Assembly (NCBI GenBank): GCA_035644935.1
Contig: DASQNO010000010.1
Location: forward strand, 1 to 64,000
Reading direction: 5' to 3'
DNA: 64,000 nucleotides
Source of the DNA: CADCVW01 sp035644935
GTDB taxonomy: Bacteria > Pseudomonadota > Alphaproteobacteria > Sphingomonadales > Sphingomonadaceae
Part shown: piece by piece, positions 34,973 to 44,124 of the stretch
Position numbering within the stretch: position 1 is the stretch's first letter
Layout of the letters: every line of letters starts with the position of its first letter
Program-made: the position numbers and the translations under genes
Notes under the pieces: generated by a model
Told to the model about the DNA's origin: nothing
The model's database searches: none
Seen by the model: only the letters and a program-made list of their open reading frames with translations

Positions 34973-37900
34973 ATGATCGAGCGTCTGAGTGACTTGTCTG
35001 CCGAGAGCAGCCAGCCAACCATTTCAGCGAATGGCCGCTTCGTGGCCTTCCTCAGCAAGGGTGATCCGGACTCTTGGTTCAAGGAAATCTACCTTACCGA
35101 TACGCTCACCGGTATCACCCAACGTCTGCCGCTCGCACTTAACGGATCGCGCCTCGACTATGATGACGTTTGGGATCTGAGGATCTCGGCGGATGGCCGG
35201 TACATCACGTTCATGACAACAGCTTCGAACATCGTGGCCGATGACATGCCTGGCACCGGCGACATTTTCGTCTTTGATCGGGAAACCGGCACAAGCAGTC
35301 TTTTGACGCCGAACCTCGATGGGAGTGCTTCGGGTTCCGCGTGGAGTGCCGCGATGGCCGTCAGTGCGGACGCGCGTTTCGTAGCCTACGTGAGTGACGG
35401 GCAAGATGTAGCGGGTATGCCTGAGCGGGAAACGCCCAAGCGCGAGATGTTCTTGCTTGACAGGCAAAGTGGTGAGCGCGTGTGGCTCGCGGAGGTTTCG
35501 AATGACCCGGTGATAGGTGCAGCCGCGCTGTCGCCCGATGGCCGGTTTGTGGCCTATCAGATACTCACGCCAAGTGAGTATCGGACAATGGTCCTTGATC
35601 GCGCCACGGGCGTGAAGACGCTTCTGCCTGGGTCGTCCGGTAACCCGACAGTCGAATTCTCGGCGGACGGCACTACGATGGTCGTGTGGTTCAAGGATGG
35701 ATCGAACACGGGTTTGATCGAAGCGCATGACCTCACCTCCGGGGTAGTCGAAACCATCGCGTCTGGGCTGGGTGACGCGAGCGGAATGTCGGTTTCAGCG
35801 GACGGCCGTTACGTCACCTTCGCAAGCTATCGCGCGCTAACGACGGATGACACGGACACCGGCGACCGCGACGTCTATGTTGCCGATCGCGAAACGGGTA
35901 AGATCGCTCTCGTAAGCAACATTCCCAACGTCACTGGACCGGATGGGAGGACCTCGCTGAACGAATATTATCGGCCTGCCATATCCGCTGACGGCAAGTG
36001 GATCGTGTTCAACGATACTGGCGGCCCGACTACCTCCGACGATGTCAACGAAACGGGAGACGTGTTGCGCGCCTCCAACCCCTTATTTGGAGGTGGCGAC
36101 ATCTACGGTACGGCGGAAAGCGACAGCCTCACAGGAACGTCGGATGGGGAAAAGATCTTCGCCCTGGGCGGAGACGACGTGGTTCTTAGCGGCGCTGGCG
36201 ACGATACGGTCGCCGGCGGTGACGGCAACGATGATCTGTTCGGCGAGTCTGGTAACGACAAGCTCGACGGCGGCATCGGTTACGATAAGCTGTATGGCGG
36301 AGATGGCGCGGACGAACTGCGCGGTGGCGAGGGCAAAGACCAGCTTCGCGGAGGCCAGGGCAGCGACAAGCTTTTCGGCGAGGCAGGCTCGGACGAGTTC
36401 TGGGCCGATGCTGGAGACGATATCCTTGATGGCGGCACTGACGAGGACAAGGCCGACATCGACGTGCTGCACCTTGCCGGATCGGCGTCCGATTACACGA
36501 TCACCGACGTGCCTTCCGCCGCGGGCACGCCTGCGCATACGCTGATCGCAAGCGGTGCGACGGGTCACGACAACGTGAAAAACGTCGAGCTGGCGACCTT
36601 CGACGCGCTCCGCACCAACACGGCAACGGTGGGTAGCCTGTACGTCACGCTCGCAGAAGGCGCGCATACGGCGTATTCGAACACCGACCGGATGGGCCAC
36701 GGCTGGGAGCCGCTCACCGCGATGGAGCTCGGCATCCGGCCCGTGGGCGACATCGCTGGCATCCAGACCGCCTACACCTTCGCCAACGGGCTGTACTCGG
36801 CACAGGTGCCCGCTCCGGTCGGCGGCGACACGCTGGAGGCGGCTGCCCACGTCTACTTCGGCGTGGTGGACGGCAAGAATACGGTCATGCTCGCGTTCCG
36901 CGGCACCGACACGATCGACACGGACGGGCAGGATTATCCCGCCTTCCAAATGCACTATCAGCGGTTCGAGCCGCTGGTGAAGGCGGTGATCGAATACGTG
37001 AACGCGGGCGGCCACGTCGAGGGCGCGGCGATCGACCAGGTGCTCGTCGCCGGCCACAGTTTAGGCGGAGCGATGGTGCAGATGTTCATGCAGGACGCCC
37101 GTGTGTTCGGCGACCCGCGCTTCGCGGCGGCGACCTTCGGCTCGCCGGGTGCGGAGAACCACGCCTGGGACCCTCGCATCATGCACTTCGAGCACTCGGC
37201 CGATCCGGTCCCTTTGGCCGCCGACTTCGCCCGCTACGTGAAGTCCGGTTTCGACGACAGCTTCTTCGGCGAGTGGGACCGCCTGCTCGGCGGCGCGGTT
37301 GGCGACTTCCTGAAGAACCAGCCTGATCCCACCGACTTCCGCACGGCAGGCGGTGTGGTCCGATTGTCCACCGATGACAGCGTGGGCTTGGGGTTGCCGC
37401 AGCATTCAATGCTGAATTACGTCAATTCGCTCACCAACTTGGCGAGCCAAGCCCACCTGTTCCCTTGGATGACCCAAGGGGTCGCCGGGCTGCCCGGATC
37501 TGGCGTCGTCAACCTTGCGGTCGGCTCAGCGTACGCCGAGATGATCCAGGGCTCTGACCCGCTCTTCGTGCAAGCGCTGCGCGGCGAGTATTACTTTGAT
37601 GGCGCGGAGCTGATCATAGGAGGCGCAGGGGCCGACCGACTGGCGGGCGGCGCGGGGCGCGACCTGTTTGCGGGCACGCTCGCCGAGCTCAACGGCGACA
37701 CGATCGCGGACCTCGCGGGCGGGGAAAGCATCCGCGTCCTTGGCAGATTGCTCAACGCAGGCGACTTCCTTTTCACGCCCGACGGGTTGAACGGTGGAAT
37801 GCTGACCATCGGCGGAGCAGCTTCGATAAGGATCGAGCGGTTCCACCCGGGCGCCTTCTCGGCCGTCTCCGGAAGCGGCTATACGGACATTCTGTACACG

Positions 37901-39043
37901 GGTGCGATGAGCTTGCTCGGAACCGATGGGGCGGACGTGCTGGGCGGCGGCGACGGCAACGACCGGCTTCGCGGCGAGGGCGGCGACGACAAGCTCGTGG
38001 GTGGCCTCGGCGCTGATGAACTCTTCGGCGGGGCGGGGAATGATCGTCTGTTCGGCGACGCCTCTGGTCCGGGCGGGGCCGGCGGGCTGCGCCTCGCCAC
38101 GGCGGCAACGGACGGCGACGACCGGCTTGACGGCGGCCTAGGCGCGGATACGCTTACGGGCGGCGGGGGTCGCGACACCTTCGTCGTGGGCGGGGACGCG
38201 ATGGACACGGTAACCGACTTCGCGGCTGGAGGGGGCGGTGACAGGCTGGACGTATCGGCTTTGCTTGCCGGAACGAACAACCCGTTCATGGATGGGCGTC
38301 TGCGCCTTGAGCACCGTAACGGCGACACGGCGTTGGTGTTCGACACGGACGGCGCGGCCGGAGCCGGAGCCGGTCGAGATTTGATGCTGCTCAAGGGAGT
38401 AGCGCCCGACCAACTCTCAGCCGCGAACTTTATTGCCACTGCGGCCGATGGCGGGCTGGTGCTCATCGACCCACGCGCAACAGGCGGCGCCATCGTCGGC
38501 ACCGCTGGCGCCGACGTGCTCACCGGCACGACTGGACGGGACCAAATTTCAGGCCTGGGCGGAAATGACAAGCTGAACGGCGGCGATGGCGCCGACATCC
38601 TGTCCGGCGGCGATGGTACCGATTGGCTTAGAGGCGGTAGGGGCGACGACGTGTTCGTGGCGGAGGTTGGCGCGACCAAGTTGGCCACCAAGTCAGGCCT
38701 GATGTCCGTGGACATATTGTTCGATTTCGACCTGGTCGGTGACGATGTTATCGACCTGCGGGGGATCGACGCTAATGAGCACGCAGCGGGGCACCAGGAA
38801 TTCAGCTTCGTCGGCAAATCCAGCGGCAAGAACGTAGGCGAACTCAGCTGGAAGTCATTTGGCAACATAAACGCCGCCGAAAAGGCGCTTGGTTTCGACA
38901 TTGACGGGTTTTCGGGCAAGCCGGTCAAGGACGGCCCGGTCACCGTAGTGTTCGGCAACACGGACAATGACGCCGCCCCTGAGTTCGCGCTGGTGCTGGT
39001 CGGCACGCCGGACGTGACCCCGACCGACTTCCTTTTTGGGTGA
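34973..39043 (+). CDS. RTX protein fusing a PD40 propeller, class-3 lipase and three calcium-repeat blocks
   Basis: 1356 residues without a Sec signal, as expected for a type-I-secreted protein. Residues about 1-375 have six or more TolB/PD40-like blades (ISANGRFVAFLS, ISADGRYITFMT, LSPDGRFVAYQI, VSADGRYVTFAS). RTX nonapeptides (GGDGNDDLF type) occupy about 399-497. A lipase domain follows (about 545-870), with VAFR-type core AFRGTDTID and nucleophile Ser696 in VLVAGHSLGGAMVQMF. Further RTX blocks are at about 981-1075 and 1177-1229. The C terminus is acidic/hydrophobic, as in T1SS substrates. The ATG has GGAGGA 5 nt upstream. No T1SS transporter genes are in this window. Function is probably extracellular lipid or ester hydrolysis; the propeller's role is unknown. 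Confidence 0.88.
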   Translation: MIERLSDLSAESSQPTISANGRFVAFLSKGDPDSWFKEIYLTDTLTGITQRLPLALNGSRLDYDDVWDLRISADGRYITFMTTASNIVADDMPGTGDIFVFDRETGTSSLLTPNLDGSASGSAWSAAMAVSADARFVAYVSDGQDVAGMPERETPKREMFLLDRQSGERVWLAEVSNDPVIGAAALSPDGRFVAYQILTPSEYRTMVLDRATGVKTLLPGSSGNPTVEFSADGTTMVVWFKDGSNTGLIEAHDLTSGVVETIASGLGDASGMSVSADGRYVTFASYRALTTDDTDTGDRDVYVADRETGKIALVSNIPNVTGPDGRTSLNEYYRPAISADGKWIVFNDTGGPTTSDDVNETGDVLRASNPLFGGGDIYGTAESDSLTGTSDGEKIFALGGDDVVLSGAGDDTVAGGDGNDDLFGESGNDKLDGGIGYDKLYGGDGADELRGGEGKDQLRGGQGSDKLFGEAGSDEFWADAGDDILDGGTDEDKADIDVLHLAGSASDYTITDVPSAAGTPAHTLIASGATGHDNVKNVELATFDALRTNTATVGSLYVTLAEGAHTAYSNTDRMGHGWEPLTAMELGIRPVGDIAGIQTAYTFANGLYSAQVPAPVGGDTLEAAAHVYFGVVDGKNTVMLAFRGTDTIDTDGQDYPAFQMHYQRFEPLVKAVIEYVNAGGHVEGAAIDQVLVAGHSLGGAMVQMFMQDARVFGDPRFAAATFGSPGAENHAWDPRIMHFEHSADPVPLAADFARYVKSGFDDSFFGEWDRLLGGAVGDFLKNQPDPTDFRTAGGVVRLSTDDSVGLGLPQHSMLNYVNSLTNLASQAHLFPWMTQGVAGLPGSGVVNLAVGSAYAEMIQGSDPLFVQALRGEYYFDGAELIIGGAGADRLAGGAGRDLFAGTLAELNGDTIADLAGGESIRVLGRLLNAGDFLFTPDGLNGGMLTIGGAASIRIERFHPGAFSAVSGSGYTDILYTGAMSLLGTDGADVLGGGDGNDRLRGEGGDDKLVGGLGADELFGGAGNDRLFGDASGPGGAGGLRLATAATDGDDRLDGGLGADTLTGGGGRDTFVVGGDAMDTVTDFAAGGGGDRLDVSALLAGTNNPFMDGRLRLEHRNGDTALVFDTDGAAGAGAGRDLMLLKGVAPDQLSAANFIATAADGGLVLIDPRATGGAIVGTAGADVLTGTTGRDQISGLGGNDKLNGGDGADILSGGDGTDWLRGGRGDDVFVAEVGATKLATKSGLMSVDILFDFDLVGDDVIDLRGIDANEHAAGHQEFSFVGKSSGKNVGELSWKSFGNINAAEKALGFDIDGFSGKPVKDGPVTVVFGNTDNDAAPEFALVLVGTPDVTPTDFLFG

Positions 39044-39186
39044 TATTCAGATTACCATTGCTGCCAGATCAATTATCATAGGGTGGTCTGTGCGTACGAC
39101 GCAAGAATAGGTACGGCAGGCGCATGACAACAACTTCTCAAAGAATTAATCTGCAAGGCATAGATGATGATGCCGCCTCTCTACCA

Positions 39187-39200
39187 TGTAGACATCTACA
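39187..39200. promoter_or_regulatory. TGTAGA-N2-TCTACA palindrome
   Basis: A perfect 6-bp inverted repeat around CA, with a further TCTACA 24 bp downstream, about 55 bp before a strong ribosome-binding site. The layout suits a dimeric repressor. BlaI/MecI-type repressors use TACA/TGTA-containing palindromes, but no such gene is in view, so the regulator is unassigned. Confidence 0.4.
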
Positions 39201-39255
39201 GACGCGTATTTAATTGGCTATGATCTACAACATCATTCTGTTAATGGAGGCCTCC

Positions 39256-39303
39256 ATGCTACCTCTTCTGAAGGTTTGCGGATTTATTCTTGCGCTTGCT
39301 ACC
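39256..39303 (+). CDS. possible 15-residue leader peptide or truncated export signal
   Basis: ATG preceded by GGAGG at ideal spacing; it encodes a signal-peptide-like run (MLPLLKVCGFILALAT) and ends at TGA. The same frame reopens for 16 codons. Either a leader for the gene at 39359 or the stump of a small secreted protein. Confidence 0.3.
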
Positions 39304-39358
39304 TGATCCGGCGATGCCGTGTCTGTAGCGACTTCAGTTCTCAACCTATGGTGAGGAA

Positions 39359-39649
39359 ATGGCGAAGCTTAGTCGTCAGCATGGCCTTCCAGAGTCCTTC
39401 AACGATGACAGCATCCAGAACCAGTTTGGCGCTAATCAGGACTTCGCAGCGTCTGTGACGCGTGAAACCGAGTTGCTGTTTGCCGCCGCTGCTGCCGGAG
39501 ATCTCAAGGAGGTCCGAAAGCTTGCACGGGAGGCCAGGACGATGATGCTATCGCGGCGGGATAGATGGTTTCGTGGCAAGGACGCATATCTGCGTGAGGC
39601 AGAGGACATCTGGCTGACCATGGAGGGCTCAGGCCAGTGGCTTGCTTAA
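39359..39649 (+). CDS. small hypothetical protein
   Basis: 96 residues. Start MAKLSRQHGLPESFNDDSI, with GAGGAA immediately upstream. A helical middle has ETELLFAAAAAGDLKEVRKLAREARTMMLSRRDRWF, reminiscent of a single ankyrin-like helical pair, and ends WLTMEGSGQWLA. No signal peptide or membrane segment. Codon use looks coding. No family is recognised. Confidence 0.55.
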   Translation: MAKLSRQHGLPESFNDDSIQNQFGANQDFAASVTRETELLFAAAAAGDLKEVRKLAREARTMMLSRRDRWFRGKDAYLREAEDIWLTMEGSGQWLA

Positions 39650-40777
39650 CGGTGGCTTACCGATCCTCGGGGCGGAGGCGTCTCTCCGGCTATCGCGCTG
39701 TCGGCATTCGCAAAGCGCGGAAAATGGTGGTCGCAAAAACAAGGTATTGCCCTGTTTCTCGTCCTGGAGCGCCTGGCGCCCGCGGGGTGGAAAACACAGG
39801 TTTTTGGCGGCAGCCCCGAAAGGGCAACGCGAATGCTTGATTTGGCGCTGACCGGAGGCTGAGCGAAGTCAATTGCAAGGCCCGCTTCCCACACTTGACG
39901 GACATCTACCTTGGAATGTTCCTACGCTCAGGTGATGCGGAAGCTAACCAGCTCCCTCGCTGATTGGCTTCAAGGGCTCGCCAACTGACCAATGTCCCTC
40001 TCGCTGACGCGTTGACCATGATCGCCGGTCCATTCAGGCGCTGGAATGATCGTGAAGTCGTCAAAACAAAGCATGTGGTTGATAAAGGCAGGACGAAGAC
40101 ACCCACTCGCTCACCATAGTGGCATATCGCCGACTACGTCTTTGACGAATGTTGGGGTGCGACGCTGAAAATGCGGCCACCAACCACTCAGCAAACTCGC
40201 CGTGCGATCGCCCACAATGATATTCAGAGATCATGTTCTAGGAACGCAGTCAGCATGAGTACTGGATAGGAAGCAAAGGTTCGCATGCACGATCTCCTTC
40301 TAGTCTCTCGTGCACACCCGTTTCATCCCGGAGTGCAGCTAGAGCGCCCGTGTTAAACCATTTCTTAAGGGCTATCGCAGTCCGAAAACATGCGCCCGTC
40401 TTGAGGTCGTACTTACTTGCGCGTCCAACCCAGCGCGTATTAATTGCAGCCAAGTGAATGGATCATTGGCGCTAAGGGGCGTGTTCCTGTGCCTCAAGGA
40501 TGTCTTCAGTTGTATTATTCCCCCAAACGTCTTTCAAGAAGAGGAGCTCTGTGATCGTCTGATCGGACAGCACGTGGCTGCATCCGCTTGTGAGCACGGT
40601 CGGCTTATGCGTAATTGCTCACGGATGAGCTTCGCGAATTTCGCAGCGCCAATTAGCGGCACGACGAGTTCGCTGAAGATCGGCCGTACCCCGTGCCTGG
40701 CGAGAGCCTCTGCAAAGCCTCCTGTGCACAAGAGGTCGCGGCCTCAAGCAGATGCACGATCGTTTAACGGAGCGGCA
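39650..40777. other. long interval without a supported gene
   Basis: Several short open frames exist on both strands between 39.65 and 39.90 kb. They contradict each other in frame, and none has a ribosome-binding site; they look like remains of one small coding or repeat sequence. A degenerate palindromic repeat lies at 39880-39905. From 39.9 to 40.78 kb, in lower-GC sequence, I see no genes, RNAs or hairpins. Confidence 0.4.
39880..39905 (+). repeat. palindromic intergenic repeat, degenerate copy 6
   Basis: GCCCGCTTCCCACACTTGACGGACAT. The right arm and the CGCTT-CCAC core are retained, and the left TGT is lost. Confidence 0.4.
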
Positions 40778-42532
40778 TCAACCTCCCGGCGTAAAGGTCT
40801 GAGTGACCTTCCCATCGGTGATCGTCAGGGTGCCCGTGGGCGCATTATCAAAGACGTAGCGCACGCGGATCTGACCCCCCGCTTCAACATACACCGGCGT
40901 GGGAAGGCCATCGTTTACTCCCCGCTCCCCGCGTATTGAGAAGATGGCACCGGCCGTGACCGGCGAACCGTCCGAGTTGATGCCGCTTAAACGTTGCTCT
41001 GCCGAGTTGATGGACAGCGGCTGCCTGCCGGGATTCCGGAAGGTCAGAAAGGCTTCGAACTTCCCGTCTCGAGCACCGCCCGCACGATCGACTCTGACAT
41101 CTAGCTTGGACAGCGGCTTGAACGCCCCGGTGCCCAGTGGTGGGGCAGTGCCGATGCTCGTTCCGTCGTCGGCCCCGCTTGCATCGATGAAGAGGATCTT
41201 GGCGTCGTCTTCACGCAGCCCGATCCGGCTGATCGGTCCACGAACAACGGGGGGCTTCATCACGTAGCGGATCTTGAGCTCACCGCCGACAGGAATGGTG
41301 GGCGGCCCATCGAAGAACGTCGGTGCGTCGCCATCGGCACGGTAGGGCACCCCCTCATAGATGCCTACCCCATCCTCATCGGTCATGACCATGTGCAGGG
41401 TTTCTTGGCCGATCGTTCGCGGGCTTCCCGACTTGTTGGCGACGGTCACGAACAGATGAACCTTTCCGTCACGACCAACCCGAACGCCGTCGACGCGAAT
41501 GTCGAAGCGCTGGAGCGAGTGGAACACCCCGGGCGCCACCGTCGGCGGGAGCGGCGTTAAGGGTTGCGCTACCACCGGGGGCGGCGCGGGGGTCGCGGGA
41601 GCCGGTGCGGGCGGGGCTGGCCTGGGCGCGGGCGGTGGCGGAGCGGGCATGGGCGTTGGCGGCGCAGGCGTTGGGACGGGTGACGTCGGCGCAGGGGACT
41701 GGGGCTGCGGAACCGGAGCTGGTGCAGGTGCCGCGGCTGAGGGACGGGTTGCCGTCCAGTTCCTCAGCCCTCCGAGCGGGTCTGCAGCCGTGTCAACTGC
41801 CCGTATGATCGTCCCGTCCGGTGACAAGGCAAGCTTCAGGCCTGAGCGTCCGTCTTTGTTCGTCGGCGTATGCCAAATGATTCCCGCGGTCTCCGCGCCG
41901 GCCGCGCCCTCGAAGTACGCGAGAGACAAGAGATAGCGGACGGTGGTGCCGTCGGCCCGGAACAGCTTGCCCAGAACGAATTCGGGTCCTCCGCCATTAG
42001 GCGCTCCTTCAAAGACAAGGTCCCCCAGGGGCGTGGTCCACCGCCCCTTAAACCGGTCCTTGACCTGCTGCTCCGTTAGCTTGCCGGCCATGTCGCCGAC
42101 CTGAGATACGCGCCGGTAATGCATGGAGCTCACAGCGCCGTGTTCGACCGGCGAGGTCACAAGCAGGCCCTGCCCACCGGATAGGAGCGTCACCGACACC
42201 GGTTTAGCCGCAGAGGTTCTTTCCGCGTAGCTCCCAACCAGAGTGGTCGACGTAGACCGCGCCAGGTCGAACGTGAACGAGCCTTCGTTCACCAAGGCGT
42301 ACCTGTTCTGAACCCAAGTCTTGGCATTGATCTGGCCGGACGCCATGTCGAAATCCACCCAGGTGTCGTGACGGGTGGTGGAGCGCCACACCCCATCCAT
42401 TTCCTTGATCTGGGACGCGGTAGCTTGTGCGGCCGCGGGCGTGGCGGTGGCAACGAGCGGTAACGCAGTGCCGCACAGAAGCAGGAGGTGAAGCGCGGCG
42501 GTGCCGGCGCGCAGAGCGGATTGTCGGGTCAT
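40778..42532 (-). CDS. exported proline-hinged protein with two copies of a C-terminal beta-module
   Basis: 584 residues. Signal peptide to about residue 36 (TPAAAQ). The N-terminal domain (about 40-265) opens with EMDGVWRSTTRHDTWVDFD and includes RADGTTVRYLLSLAYFEG and LALSPDGTII. A Pro/Ala hinge follows (about 268-335). Then come two similar modules: LQRFDIRVDGVRVGRDGKVHLFVTVAN... ending GGELKIRYVM, and FKPLSKLDVRVDRAGGARDGKFEAFLTF... ending GGQIRVRYVFDN. The same module occurs once at 49683 and once at 58616. A beta-sandwich adhesion or binding domain is plausible. No known family is assigned; it is most likely periplasmic or surface-exposed. Confidence 0.8.
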   Translation of the reverse strand: MTRQSALRAGTAALHLLLLCGTALPLVATATPAAAQATASQIKEMDGVWRSTTRHDTWVDFDMASGQINAKTWVQNRYALVNEGSFTFDLARSTSTTLVGSYAERTSAAKPVSVTLLSGGQGLLVTSPVEHGAVSSMHYRRVSQVGDMAGKLTEQQVKDRFKGRWTTPLGDLVFEGAPNGGGPEFVLGKLFRADGTTVRYLLSLAYFEGAAGAETAGIIWHTPTNKDGRSGLKLALSPDGTIIRAVDTAADPLGGLRNWTATRPSAAAPAPAPVPQPQSPAPTSPVPTPAPPTPMPAPPPPAPRPAPPAPAPATPAPPPVVAQPLTPLPPTVAPGVFHSLQRFDIRVDGVRVGRDGKVHLFVTVANKSGSPRTIGQETLHMVMTDEDGVGIYEGVPYRADGDAPTFFDGPPTIPVGGELKIRYVMKPPVVRGPISRIGLREDDAKILFIDASGADDGTSIGTAPPLGTGAFKPLSKLDVRVDRAGGARDGKFEAFLTFRNPGRQPLSINSAEQRLSGINSDGSPVTAGAIFSIRGERGVNDGLPTPVYVEAGGQIRVRYVFDNAPTGTLTITDGKVTQTFTPGG

Positions 42533-42620
42533 GCTTGTATCCTAGGCATAGCGGGCCAAGCCCGCGTGTGTTCGGTTCGTGGCGTCTTGCGGCTGCCGCA
42601 CTGGCGGACAGCGGCGGCAG

Positions 42621-43106
42621 TTATTCTTGGGTCATGCTGGCCGGGCAGGTCGCGGTGACGCGGCGGGACAGGGCCGTGAAGTTCATCGACACGGGCTTCT
42701 GACCGGGGCCGACCTGCATGGTCATGGCCATCGTCATGTTCATGCTGGTCGGCGTGTAGGTGCCGGTCTGCCGATAGGAGGATTTCACACCCTCGTTTTC
42801 GCAACTGGCGACGATGGCGAACTTGCCTCCCCCGACCGATCGCTGGGTGAACTTGCAGCTCGAGCCCTGGCTCGTGGCGGCGAGCCGTTTCTCAAGCGTG
42901 TCGTTCTGGATACCTTTGGAGGTAGCGCAGTGACGCGAGATGTCCTTGGTGCCGTCGGCGTGTGTGGTCGTCGTCTCGTAGACGCCCGGAAGAAAGGCCG
43001 TTCCGGCAGGCGCGCCGGTCGCCGCGATGGCGGCGGCGCCGAGCGACGCACCGGCCATGGCGAGGATCGGCAAGGCGGCGGGACGGAAACAGCGGCGGGC
43101 GTTCAT
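42621..43106 (-). CDS. DUF3617-family exported protein
   Basis: 161 residues. Signal peptide about 1-30. The mature domain has the DUF3617 layout: PGVYETTTTHADG, then a Cys (RHCATSKGI), NDTLEKRLAA, SCKFTQRSVGGGKFAIVASC, YTPTSMNMTMAMTMQ, and a terminal Cys in VTATCPASM, giving the usual four cysteines. The ATG at 43106 has AAAGGA upstream; earlier in-frame codons give Arg-rich junk. Function of DUF3617 is unknown; periplasmic location is inferred. Confidence 0.85.
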   Translation of the reverse strand: MNARRCFRPAALPILAMAGASLGAAAIAATGAPAGTAFLPGVYETTTTHADGTKDISRHCATSKGIQNDTLEKRLAATSQGSSCKFTQRSVGGGKFAIVASCENEGVKSSYRQTGTYTPTSMNMTMAMTMQVGPGQKPVSMNFTALSRRVTATCPASMTQE

Positions 43107-43237
43107 GGAAGCGATCCTTTGTGCGATGGCGATTGTTCTGCGGGAGCGAACAGGGACAGGCTGCGTCACCCGAGGGTCCCGCCACCCCCGGCCTGTCATT
43201 CGCATCGGCCCATGCTGCGGGCCGTTGCGGGCTGCGT

Positions 43238-43687
43238 TCATTGGGCGAGGGGCGCGCTCAAGACCGGCTGACCGTAGCCGTTGGCGGCCACGTCGCCGTC
43301 TCTGGTCCCGACCCACAAGAGGAAAGCGAGGCCGACCAGCATGGCCAAGGTGGAGAGCAGGGCGACGAAGCCTGCCACCGCAAGGCCAGCGCCCATCGTG
43401 GCTGCGTTGCCGATGGTCATCGACGCGAAGACTGCCATCAGGATAGACGGGGCGGCGGGCGCCAACGGAACCATCACCAGCCAGCCGGGACGGCCGAAGT
43501 CGTGGAGGCGCTTGGTCATCAGCGCGGCCGCCGGGTAGAGCAGGGCCAGGCTTACCACACCGCCGGCCACCGGGAGGAGATTGGCGACAACGCCCGCGCC
43601 GACCAGACCGGCAAAGCCGATCCAGAAGTCGCGCCTGGACGTGCGGCCGTTGAGGTCAAGGTAAAGGTGCTGCCAGCTGGTGGTCAT
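43238..43687 (-). CDS. DUF805-family inner-membrane protein
   Basis: 149 residues. Start MTTSWQHLYLDLNGRTSRRDFWIGF, the characteristic N-terminal G-R-x-xRxxFW motif. Then come the first helices and ALMTKRLHDFGRPGWL (the diagnostic RLHD-gr-GW), with two further hydrophobic segments, AVFASMTIGNAATMGAGLAVAGFVALL and AMLVGLAFLLWVGTRDGD. The family's function is not known. The strand and spacing match its exported-protein neighbours. Confidence 0.88.
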   Translation of the reverse strand: MTTSWQHLYLDLNGRTSRRDFWIGFAGLVGAGVVANLLPVAGGVVSLALLYPAAALMTKRLHDFGRPGWLVMVPLAPAAPSILMAVFASMTIGNAATMGAGLAVAGFVALLSTLAMLVGLAFLLWVGTRDGDVAANGYGQPVLSAPLAQ

Positions 43688-43730
43688 GACTTGGGTCTCT
43701 TCTTCGATCGGTTGAGGATTGATGGTGGGT

Positions 43731-44084
43731 TCAGCAGCGCGGCCGCCGCGGCGCGCGGCCGCCGGCGAACTCGCGCATGGCGTCGGCCATCTGCGCGGAG
43801 CCGCGACTGTTGTCGTTTTCGAACATGGCGGTCATCTGATCGAGGATGGCCTGTGCCTCCGGCGGGACGCCGGCGGCGCTGTCCTTCTTCATGCGTCGGA
43901 TCGCATTCAGAGTTTCAGCCGTGTCCTTGTCCTCGCCGCCGCGCTTTTTCGCATCGCACTGTACCGGCTTGGCGGGCGCGCTCGCCTTGGGAGGGGTGGC
44001 GCCGGCCGGCGCCGGAAGCGCGAGCAGGCTGGTGCTTGTGGCCGCCGCAAGCAGCAGCAGGCCGATTACCCTGATGGTCGACAT
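43731..44084 (-). CDS. small exported hypothetical protein
   Basis: 117 residues. Signal peptide MSTIRVIGLLLLAAATSTSLLALPAPAGA. The mature part is charged and helical (KKRGGEDKDTAETLNAIRRMKKDS; PPEAQAILDQMTAMFENDN; MADAMREFAGG) and ends in a Cys. AGGGAGGAG sits 8 nt before the ATG at 44084. The gap to the upstream gene is 40 bp, so they are probably co-transcribed. No family is recognised. Confidence 0.7.
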   Translation of the reverse strand: MSTIRVIGLLLLAAATSTSLLALPAPAGATPPKASAPAKPVQCDAKKRGGEDKDTAETLNAIRRMKKDSAAGVPPEAQAILDQMTAMFENDNSRGSAQMADAMREFAGGRAPRRPRC

Positions 44085-44124
44085 GATCGGCTCCTCCCTG
44101 AGGCAAGCGCGCGCGGCAGGGCGC

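Larger units (their letters stand above)
39044..39358. other. AT-richer intergenic region after the RTX gene
   Basis: No terminator hairpin is obvious. The interval contains a 14-bp palindrome (39187-39200), a repeated TCTACA half-site (39224-39229) and a short leader-like ORF (39256-39303), described separately. Confidence 0.4.

Noticed and set aside
36120..38660. Glycine/aspartate tandem repeats as a DNA-level repeat or CRISPR-like array
   Set aside because: They are codon-level RTX nonapeptides within one long reading frame and vary at third positions. There are no regular direct repeats with spacers anywhere in the window.
39187..39200. Palindrome as a LuxR-type lux box
   Set aside because: Arms and spacing (6-2-6, TGTAGA/TCTACA) do not match the CTG-N10-CAG layout, and no luxI/luxR gene is present.
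39637..39905. Small overlapping ORFs on both strands at 39.64-39.91 kb
   Set aside because: Three frames look equally open, none has a ribosome-binding site, and no product is recognisable. Probably a relic sequence rather than a gene.
41499..41936. Gly/Ala-rich plus-strand ORF over the proline hinge of 40778
   Set aside because: It is the reverse complement of the Pro/Ala-coding hinge (CCN/GCN codons give GGN/GCN on the other strand).
42962..44074. 370-codon plus-strand frame over the DUF3617 and DUF805 genes
   Set aside because: Arg/Gly-rich antisense shadow that crosses several well-started minus-strand genes.
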